From assembly GCA_004297645.1 (NCBI GenBank), contig SCUG01000758.1, forward strand, positions 1 to 5,179: 5,179 bases of DNA, in the 5' to 3' direction. Source of the stretch: Saprospiraceae bacterium. Its GTDB lineage: Bacteria > Bacteroidota > Bacteroidia > Chitinophagales > Saprospiraceae. The notes under the pieces were generated by a model. It was not told the DNA's origin and ran no database searches. It saw only the letters and a list, made by a program, of their open reading frames with translations. This document shows, one piece after another, positions 1-4,538 of this stretch. The translations under genes and the position numbers were made by a program. Numbering within the stretch: position 1 is the first letter of the stretch; the number at the start of each line of letters is the position of its first letter.

Positions 1-1155
1 GCTTGAATATTTTACTTTGGCGCTGGGTATGGCATAATAATAAAAATCGGCATTATACTCCCGACGCCTTTGATAGTCGTCTTTTCGATATGCTGCGACG
101 GTATATGGTTGGTTAAAACTGAGCCAAGTGGCTGGTGTGTCGTTGTGGATTTGATTGGCGTTGAGCGTAATTTGCACGTGGCGGTTGCCGTTCAGCGCCC
201 ATGCTCCTTTTCCATAGAAATTAACGAGGTCAAAAGCGGATTTTTCACGGTGGCCGTCGTTGTGCTTCCAGCCGCCGTCCAGCAAGTACGAAAACCGCTT
301 AAAACTCCGGCTGTGGCTGGCCTCCAAGGTGAAAAAATCGTTGTAGCGGTAGTCTCCGTAGCTTTTCGGCTGTTTTTCATAGAAACCATAATTAAGGTGG
401 AACTTGGTCTTAGGTTCGGGTGCGGGATTTCGGGTAATCACGTTTACCACGCCGCCCATCGCCGATGAGCCATAGAGCGAAGAGTAGGCCCCTTTTACCA
501 CCTCAATATGGTCAATGGAATTGAGCGGCACAAGGTTCCACAGCGCCCCTGCCGACTCAGGGCTGAGTGCCGGGCGCCCATCCACCAACAGCAGTACCCG
601 GTTGCCGATGCCCCCACCTGCCACTTCCGATGCGCCTCGAATGGAAAACGCCTGCACATTGGCGTTGCTCGCACGGGTCACCACCACGCCGGGCGTTTCA
701 TCGAAAGCCTGGTCGAACGTGCTGATATGCTTTTCGTTGATTTGTTGGGAGGTGATGAGGGCCACGCTCGCCGGGGCCAGTTTGGCAGACTGCGGCATCC
801 GGGTAGCTGTCACGATTGCTTCGTCGCCGAGGATGGCGACCGGCTCCAACTCGAAGGCCACGGTCGTTGTTCGGTCTTCTGTTACTTCCACATTTTCCAG
901 TAATTCCAGCTCATAACCGACGCACGACGCCGTGAGCGTGTACCTGCCAGGAGCGAGGCTTGTCATTTCAAAAATGCCTTCTTCCTGCGTGGCGGTGCCT
1001 TCTTTTTCGCTGCGCAATATGGAGACATAGGCCAAGCGCTCCCCCGTCGCAGCGTCCCGTACGACGCCCGTGATGCTGCCTGGTTTCTGCCCAAACAAAA
1101 AGCCACAAACAGAGGTGCAGCAGTAGAGTAGGCTGAAAATTTTTTTTAAATGCAA
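1..1155 (-). CDS. TonB-dependent outer-membrane receptor, N-terminal part (3' end outside window)
   Basis: The 385 visible codons encode a signal peptide, a carboxypeptidase-regulatory-like beta-sandwich (about residues 26-107, beginning GSITGVVRDAATGERLAYVS), a TonB plug (about 113-242) and the first barrel strands. Plug hallmarks are TPGVVV, FSIRGAS, LLVDGRP, IEVVKGAYSSLYGSSAMGG and VNVITR. Such receptors bind a scarce ligand (siderophore, cobalamin, sugar or peptide) at the outer membrane and import it using TonB-ExbBD energy; the ligand cannot be told from this part. No ATG precedes the domains; I chose TTG at 1155-1153 because it gives MHLKKIFSLL followed by a hydrophobic stretch ending FGQ, a good signal peptide. 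It lies 65 bp behind the lipoprotein gene, probably in one operon. The plug resembles CirA/BtuB-type receptors more than SusC, and no SusD-like gene is visible. The family assignment is sure; the start is moderately sure. Confidence 0.9.
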   Translation of the reverse strand, partial: MHLKKIFSLLYCCTSVCGFLFGQKPGSITGVVRDAATGERLAYVSILRSEKEGTATQEEGIFEMTSLAPGRYTLTASCVGYELELLENVEVTEDRTTTVAFELEPVAILGDEAIVTATRMPQSAKLAPASVALITSQQINEKHISTFDQAFDETPGVVVTRASNANVQAFSIRGASEVAGGGIGNRVLLLVDGRPALSPESAGALWNLVPLNSIDHIEVVKGAYSSLYGSSAMGGVVNVITRNPAPEPKTKFHLNYGFYEKQPKSYGDYRYNDFFTLEASHSRSFKRFSYLLDGGWKHNDGHREKSAFDLVNFYGKGAWALNGNRHVQITLNANQIHNDTPATWLSFNQPYTVAAYRKDDYQRRREYNADFYYYAIPSAKVKYSS

Positions 1156-1173
1156 GGAAGGCGGGTTGTTTTT

Positions 1174-1217
1174 GGTATTAGGTATTGGGTAATTAACAAA
1201 GGCCAACTCCCAATACC
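1174..1217. repeat. Intergenic heptanucleotide repeat forming an inverted repeat
   Basis: Three 7-nt units GGTATTA, GGTATTG and GGTAATT follow each other at 1174-1194. The opposite strand of 1203-1220 carries the related series TTGGGTA, TTGGGAG, TTGG. The two blocks face each other, so GGTATTGGG (1181-1189) pairs perfectly with CCCAATACC (1209-1217) across a 19-nt loop. The hairpin lies between the lipoprotein stop codon and the receptor start. It lacks a T tract, so it is not a convincing terminator; it may moderate read-through or stabilise the upstream mRNA end. Short repeats of this kind are known between genes of several bacterial phyla; that this is one of them is inference. Confidence 0.6.
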
Positions 1218-1220
1218 CAA

Positions 1221-1835
1221 TTAATGGTACCACTGCTCCACGAAAGCGAAATCAGCCTTGAAGTTGAGTTCCTTCTGTTCGTTGGCCTTGACTTCAATGG
1301 TCGCAGGTGCTGGGTAGTCAAAGAAAGTGACGATGTTTCCACCACCAACATCGGCTTTGATCACGATGCCATGGCTGACGGTCGTTTCATTGTCCCAGTA
1401 GCAACCGAGGGTCGCCGTCTTCAATGACGGGTCGGTCACGGAATTGTTGCGGAAGCCAATGGCCAAGGCAGAGTAGGTGCCCGGTTCTACTTCGATTTCA
1501 TAATCGTACTTGGTTTGACCTGCCTTGTAAGTGAGTACAACTGGGTTTTGCGAGTTGTAAGGTGCACCTAGCGCAAAGGTGCCGCCGGGTACGCCAGGGC
1601 CAAAGAAATTGTCAGGAATAGCGCCCCAACCAGCTGGTGGATCCAAACTAAACGCTGGGAAAATGGTCACTTCCACTACGCCACTGTCTTGCCAAGTGGC
1701 CCATTTGTCAGCGTTTTCGAGAGTGATTGTTCCATAAACTTTGGTGGTTTTCGGCTCGTCGCCCTTGCAGCTGCTCAGGAATAGGCTGCTGACAGCCAAA
1801 AGGGCCATTGCCAAAAAGAAAATTTTGTTTTTCAT
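1221..1835 (-). CDS. Lipoprotein of unknown function, upstream partner of the TonB-dependent receptor
   Basis: This 204-residue protein starts with a lipoprotein signal peptide: MKNK, a hydrophobic stretch, then the lipobox LSSC with the lipidated Cys near residue 23, followed by KGDEP, an acidic start of the kind linked to outer-membrane or surface lipoproteins in Bacteroidota. The rest is beta-rich. The opening VYGTITLENADKW and the PGTYSALAIGF stretch (about residues 117-127) recall small transthyretin-like beta-sandwiches, but no family is recognised with certainty. It does not look like HmuY: the WDIAF-type motif of that heme-binding family is not seen. The gene lies immediately before the receptor gene on the same strand, so a role in capturing or handing over the same ligand is a reasonable inference. 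The ATG at 1835-1833 has an A-rich leader and no Shine-Dalgarno, normal for this phylum. Confidence 0.85.
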   Translation of the reverse strand: MKNKIFFLAMALLAVSSLFLSSCKGDEPKTTKVYGTITLENADKWATWQDSGVVEVTIFPAFSLDPPAGWGAIPDNFFGPGVPGGTFALGAPYNSQNPVVLTYKAGQTKYDYEIEVEPGTYSALAIGFRNNSVTDPSLKTATLGCYWDNETTVSHGIVIKADVGGGNIVTFFDYPAPATIEVKANEQKELNFKADFAFVEQWYH

Positions 1836-1923
1836 AAGTTGAATCTTTTGATGAATTGGAAATAGTTGCTGCGGATATTCAGGGCAGTTTTGCTGTACCT
1901 TATATTCCGTTTTTTAGCTGGCG

Positions 1924-1931
1924 CAAAAGTC
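1924..1931 (-). promoter_or_regulatory. Weak candidate -7 element upstream of the lipoprotein gene
   Basis: On the minus strand GACTTTTG matches five of the six fixed positions of the Bacteroidota -7 box TAnnTTTG and lies 88 bp before the lipoprotein start. No TTG is found at the expected distance upstream; the nearest, in TTGACA, is about 34 nt away. It is therefore only a candidate. The rest of 1836-2118 shows no gene I can support. Confidence 0.25.
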
Positions 1932-2118
1932 TTGATTGCCTTGCCTTTAATTATCATTGAATTGTCAAATCATGCAGCAGTTTATCAGCGGAGTGTCAAA
2001 AAATGGTGCGGAAGTGACTGACAGCTTCGACCAAACTTGAGCACAAGCCGGAGCTTCGGCGAACAAGTCCAGTCGAACCTTTATATCTATTTTATCGCTT
2101 TAAGTTTTAGGTGCCCCA

Positions 2119-2517
2119 GCGGGGGGCTTCGGCCTGTCGCAACTGCACCAGTTGCGGGGCCGGGTGGGCCGGGGCGCCGACCAGAGCTTTTGCATCCTGC
2201 TGACCGATTTCAATCTGAGCGCCGAAGCCCGTGAGCGCATCAACACGATGGTTCGCACTGGCGACGGTTTCGAAATCGCCGAAGCCGGCCTCCGCCTGCG
2301 TGGCCCCGGCAACATCGAAGGCACCCAGCAAAGCGGCCTGCCCGACCTCCACCTCGCCGGCCTCGGCCGGGACGGGAAAATCCTGCAAACGGCCCGTGCC
2401 CTTGCTCAACGGATTTTGGATAAAGACCCGGAGTTGGGGCATCCGCTGAATGTGGCGCTGCGGGTGTTTTTGGAGAAGAAGGGGAAGAAGAGGCGGGTGT
2501 GGGGGAGGATAAGTTGA
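2119..2517 (+). pseudogene. recG: 3' remnant of recG (ATP-dependent DNA helicase, C-terminal end)
   Basis: The frame encodes the last 130 or so residues of RecG, the helicase that remodels stalled forks. It contains helicase motif VI (QLHQLRGRVGRG), then the RecG/Mfd translocation region (DGFEIAEAGLRLRGPG, GTQQSG), and ends WGRIS, a natural-looking C-terminus. Homology begins abruptly at FGLSQLHQ (2128), perhaps a few codons earlier; an in-frame TAA lies at 2101-2103. The wedge domain, Walker A, DExH box and the rest of the helicase core, about 80 percent of the protein, are absent, so it cannot be a working helicase. One Asp usual in the DLxxRGPG motif is Gly here. The piece is visibly richer in GC than its flanks. 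An intact recG presumably lies elsewhere, so this is a duplicated or rearranged end; a TTG at 2152 could start translation but only of a non-functional tail. Confidence 0.85.
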
Positions 2518-2536
2518 GAGGTATTTACAAAGCGGC

Positions 2537-2807
2537 TCAAGGTGACGCTACCCAAACCCAGTGTTTTTGGTCTTTGCAATAGACAAATGACCACAATTCG
2601 TCTAACTCCAGGATGTCCTTTTTCTTTGCCGGGAGAAGGTTTTCACAATGTCAGGAAGCGATTAGGCTTTTTTTTTATCCAGTTCAGCGCCGTCTGATGG
2701 CTGATGCCGAAAGTGCGAGCCAAACCCCTCGAAGAGGGGCGCTCTTGTGCCGCCCTAATCACCGTTTCCTTGAAATCCCCGCTGGCACATGACCTTCCCC
2801 CACGCAG
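2537..2807 (-). pseudogene. IS1-family transposase remnant (InsA helix-turn-helix plus start of InsB, frameshifted)
   Basis: Reading leftward, 2807-2643 encodes an InsA-type helix-turn-helix: FKETVIRAAQERPSSRGLAR, then TFGISHQTALNWIKKK. A second frame, open 2647-2537, continues with ENLLPAKKK, DILELDELWSFV and KHWVWVA; ELDELW and the following aromatic pattern are typical of the InsB start in IS1-family elements, where the catalytic domain begins. The two frames join with a one-base (+1) shift near 2643-2653, where the first stops at TGA. IS1 itself uses a -1 shift, and the nine-A run at 2676-2668 lies too early to serve, because the second frame has a stop at 2653-2651. The zinc-ribbon start of InsA and nearly all of the catalytic domain are missing: the remnant stops 19 bp from the recG tail on one side and abuts the foldback repeat on the other. 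It is dead; no terminal repeats or target duplication are visible. Confidence 0.78.
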
Positions 2808-2945
2808 ACGCTGGTTCAAGTCTCCAGATTTGAACCGCATATCAGCATGTCTCTGACATACGTAACCGCCACACCACATTTGCTGGCTTACTCATGTCGG
2901 AGACATGAAAATACTGGGTTCAAGTCTGGAGACTTGAACCAGCGT
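2808..2945. repeat. Symmetric foldback element of four nested palindromes (REP/MITE-like)
   Basis: The ends, 2808-2836 and 2917-2945, are 29-bp inverted repeats differing at one position. Each end is itself a hairpin: right arm GGTTCAAGTC and GACTTGAACC around TGGA (2917-2940, perfect 10 bp), left arm the same around TCCA with one G-T pair (2813-2836). Inside lie two smaller hairpins: ATGTC/GACAT around TCT (2847-2859) and TCATGTC/GACATGA around GGA (2892-2908). Everything is symmetric about 2876-2877: both inner hairpins sit the same distance from the outer ones, so the whole unit can fold on itself as well as into four separate hairpins. It starts exactly where the IS1 remnant ends. The layout recalls paired REP elements or a miniature inverted-repeat transposon; no flanking direct repeat is obvious. 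No gene is seen between it and 3073. Confidence 0.85.
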
Positions 2946-3073
2946 AACAGCACCAATCAAAGAACGGCGTCGCTGGTACCGGTCTCCATTGTCGCAAGTG
3001 TTCACCTCAGCGTCACTTGGGATAAAGTTCCTGCCAATAGCAGCCTTACAAAGGTTCCAATTGTTGAAGCTGT

Positions 3074-3262
3074 TCAAGCCGCCTCCCCCATTTCCACTTG
3101 AAGGGAATACCCAAGTTGCTTCATCATCGCCTGGCAATCTTCCCAAGTCAAGCCGAAATTGCGAACATCAGCAAGCCCCAGCTTACCGAGTACTTCTATT
3201 AGCATGTTCATGTCTTTTTCAGCAATATTCTCTTCCATGATGACGGTTTCTAACCAGTCCAC
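3074..3262 (-). CDS. Small hypothetical protein
   Basis: This frame encodes up to 62 residues from a GTG at 3262, or 54 from the ATG at 3238-3236 (MEENIAEKDMNML...). The product is acidic, Met- and Leu-rich and probably helical, ending LQVEMGEAA. I recognise no family. The frame stays open upstream to a stop at 3298-3296, and those codons (HPRKLPEKL) also look protein-like, which may mean that a longer gene lost its start by frameshift. Codon use looks natural, the main reason for keeping it. No clear promoter or ribosome site is seen. It sits beside mobile debris, so it may be a leftover of an inserted element. It could also be chance. Confidence 0.4.
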   Translation of the reverse strand: MDWLETVIMEENIAEKDMNMLIEVLGKLGLADVRNFGLTWEDCQAMMKQLGYSLQVEMGEAA

Positions 3263-3396
3263 CAGCTTTTCCGGGAGCTTTCGGGGATGATAAATTTATA
3301 AAAACATTCACCCACACGTTTTCATATAGAACCAATCTATTCATATTGACATGATGAACTTTGCCAGTGGGATTTGCAGGGACAGCCCTAAACACC

Positions 3397-3422
3397 AGAA
3401 CCCCTGCTTTTACAGGGGTTCT
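3397..3422 (-). terminator. Hairpin terminator of the tRNA-like RNA gene
   Basis: AGAACCCCTG (3397-3406) and CAGGGGTTCT (3413-3422) form a perfect 10-bp stem with a 6-nt loop. On the minus strand it begins about 10 nt after the RNA's acceptor stem and is followed by GGTGTTT, a poor but present T-rich tail. Position and stem strength make it the likely end of that transcript. It could also stop plus-strand transcription, but no plus-strand gene ends here. Confidence 0.7.
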
Positions 3423-3431
3423 GTTATGATT

Positions 3432-3602
3432 GCTGTGAGAGAAGGATTCGAACCTTCACGGGGTGGTTAGCTACAGCACAAAGATTAGTGGTCAACCCTG
3501 GTCGGCCGTACACAAGGTGTTCGTCGGCTCTATGTTGCGTTTATCCCAGATTCCCCACCCTCGAGACAAGAGGGCATGGCTGCCTGTTTCATCACCTCAC
3601 AG
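3432..3602 (-). ncRNA. Long tRNA-like RNA with an insert of about 100 nt in place of the variable arm
   Basis: Read on the minus strand the ends fold as a tRNA. The acceptor is TGTGAGG (3601-3595) with TCTCACA (3440-3434), plus a possible extra C-G pair outside. T8 and G9 follow; the D arm pairs ATG (3592-3590) with CAT (3578-3576) around a loop containing GG, like Leu-type class II tRNAs. An anticodon-like arm has stem CCCTC/GAGGG (3574-3570, 3562-3558) and 7-nt loop TTGTCTC, formally anticodon GTC. The T arm is GAAGG/CCTTC with loop TTCGAAT (3457-3441), a perfect B box. CCA is not encoded. In place of a 4-20 nt variable region there are 100 nt (3557-3458), closed by GGGG/CCCC (3556-3553, 3463-3460) and holding a GCCG/CGGC plus ACAC/GTGT hairpin (3528-3505) and a CTGG/CCAG pairing. 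Odd features are T at position 37, A10, C21 and the length. There is no ATG-led tag frame in the insert, which argues against tmRNA. It could be a degenerate tRNA with an insertion, but its own promoter and terminator argue for an expressed RNA. Confidence 0.7.
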
Positions 3603-3646
3603 TGTAGTGGAAAACAATCTTTATTGTTTTTGATTTAATAACAGTG

Positions 3647-3679
3647 CAAATTTAAACGTATTGCTATAATTGGTACAAA
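3647..3679 (-). promoter_or_regulatory. Bacteroidota-type promoter of the tRNA-like RNA
   Basis: On the minus strand TTTG (3679-3676), 21 nt, then TAAATTTG (3654-3647) match the primary sigma factor pattern of this phylum, TTTG at -33 and TAnnTTTG at -7. Transcription would start near 3641, leaving a leader of about 38 nt before the acceptor stem, which RNase P could remove. The surrounding DNA is AT-rich and otherwise empty, supporting a dedicated promoter. Confidence 0.7.
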
Positions 3680-3944
3680 TAATTCGTGAATAAGATTTAA
3701 TTTTTGGAAATCGTCAAATAATTGAATGATTTCGTTAGATAGTGCCAAATTACAACTTCTGATTTACGATATTGATTGCCAATCTTAAAAACACCTCTAT
3801 TTATGTTGTCAAATGATCGAAAGACGATGGGCTGCCAACTCGAATACGGACGGCTTCTGAGGCTGCCGCTGATGAAGAAATGGCGACTCGAAAGCTGGGA
3901 ACAAGCTATTTGGCAGCGGAGATTTTCAATCTTCCGTTAAATGG
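3680..3944. other. Intergenic region without a supported gene
   Basis: The first 120 bp are AT-rich and featureless, probably divergent promoter space. From about 3803 the composition becomes GC-richer. A 45-codon ATG frame (3803-3940) ends directly before the longer open frame of the OmpH-like gene, and an 8-bp inverted repeat GCTGCCAA (3831-3838) / TTGGCAGC (3910-3917) lies within it. I see no protein family and no promoter for it; it may be degenerate sequence. Confidence 0.4.
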
Positions 3945-3976
3945 TTGGAAATCTTATGGCCGAAATCCTACTTTTG
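3945..3976 (+). promoter_or_regulatory. Bacteroidota-type promoter of the OmpH-like gene
   Basis: TTG (3945-3947), 21 nt, then TACTTTTG (3969-3976) give a full match to the -33/-7 pattern with the same spacing as the promoter at 3647-3679. Transcription would begin near 3982, giving a leader of about 20 nt before ATG 4001. This decides the start of the gene, because an upstream in-frame ATG at 3941 would lie before the transcript begins. Confidence 0.65.
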
Positions 3977-4000
3977 CGTCACACAAAGAAAGCTAAAAAA

Positions 4001-4522
4001 ATGATGAAGAAATTATTGAAGGTCAGTATATTACTTGCGATCATTAGTTTCACTGTACAAAATGGAAATGCCCAAAAGTTTGGCCACATCAACATCGGCA
4101 ATATCCTGATGGAGATGCCTCACACTCTTGCTGCCGACAGCCTTCTCAAAGTCTATCAAGATTCTTTGGTAGCCATTGGAGGGGTTCAGGCCAACGCCCT
4201 GCAAGCTGACATTGCAGCCTTTTCACAGGAATACAATGCCGGCAACCTCACACCCGTCGCTTCGCAAACACAGCAGGAAGCCCTGCAAAAAAGGAGAGAT
4301 GAAATTCTGGCTTATGAGGATGTAATCAGAGCCGCAGTGGCAAAAAAGCGGGAAGAGTTATTGGGGCCTATCCTCGAAAAGGTGCAGACCGCCATCAACG
4401 AGGTGGGGAAGGGAAACGGGTACACCATGATTTTCGACACCAGCGTTTTTAACACCATTCTCTTCGCAAGGGATGCGGATGATATCGGCTTGTTGGTGAA
4501 GGCCAAACTTGGCCTTCAGTAA
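4001..4522 (+). CDS. OmpH/Skp family periplasmic chaperone-like protein
   Basis: From ATG 4001 the protein has 173 residues, normal for the family (about 160-190). The signal peptide MMKKLLKVSILLAIISF leads to a likely cleavage after NGNA, leaving a mature N-terminal Gln. The mature start QKFGHINIGNILMEMP matches the usual first strand of OmpH proteins (FGxxNxxxxLxxMP). A long, charged, Ala/Gln/Glu-rich helical region (about 45-125) would form the Skp tentacle. The end returns to the body with TAINEVGKGNGYTMIFD and DDIGLLVKAKLGL, a typical C-terminal signature. Skp trimers hold unfolded outer-membrane proteins in the periplasm for delivery to BamA; that this copy does so is inference, since many Bacteroidota carry several OmpH-like genes and this one has no bamA neighbour in view. 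ATG 4004 is an equally possible start; the frame is open to 3941, but those 20 residues lie over the promoter. Confidence 0.88.
   Translation: MMKKLLKVSILLAIISFTVQNGNAQKFGHINIGNILMEMPHTLAADSLLKVYQDSLVAIGGVQANALQADIAAFSQEYNAGNLTPVASQTQQEALQKRRDEILAYEDVIRAAVAKKREELLGPILEKVQTAINEVGKGNGYTMIFDTSVFNTILFARDADDIGLLVKAKLGLQ
4498..4517. terminator. Hairpin at the convergent gene ends, possible bidirectional terminator
   Basis: GAAGGCC (4498-4504) and GGCCTTC (4511-4517) form a 7-bp stem around AAACTT, overlapping the last codons of the OmpH-like gene. The tail beyond is AGTAAAAACGGGCC then TGTTATTTTAT, so the T-rich stretch comes late for the plus strand. The two genes converge with only 16 bp between stops, where a shared terminator would be expected, but the evidence is modest. 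Confidence 0.4.
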
Positions 4523-4538
4523 AAACGGGCCTGTTATT

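Noticed and set aside
70..916. Several plus-strand open frames of 130 or so codons opposite the receptor gene
   Set aside because: They are antisense shadows of the TonB-dependent receptor, whose minus-strand frame shows unbroken family motifs throughout.
2031..2075. Short GCCG/CGGC hairpin and loosely repeated AGCTTCG words upstream of the recG remnant
   Set aside because: The stem is only 4 bp with no T tract, and the repeat match is too weak to separate from chance.
2811..2942. The palindrome arm GGTTCAAGTC resembles a tRNA T-loop (B box)
   Set aside because: There is no acceptor stem, D arm or anticodon arm around either copy, and the perfect palindrome explains the sequence better.
2808..2945. 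CRISPR array
   Set aside because: The repeats are inverted and symmetric about one centre, not direct repeats with regular unique spacers, and no cas genes are present.
2892..3146. 84-codon minus-strand frame running through the foldback element
   Set aside because: It includes palindrome sequence, shows no family motif and overlaps the better candidate at 3074-3262; probably chance.
3432..3602. tmRNA, or a tRNA with a group I intron
   Set aside because: No tag-coding frame or ATG is seen in the insert, the length is far below known tmRNAs, and the insert lies between anticodon and T arms rather than in the anticodon loop.
3803..3940. 45-codon ATG frame directly before the OmpH-like open frame
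   Set aside because: No family resemblance, no promoter or ribosome site, and the real gene start lies at 4001 behind its own promoter, so adjacency at 3940/3941 is not a translational coupling.
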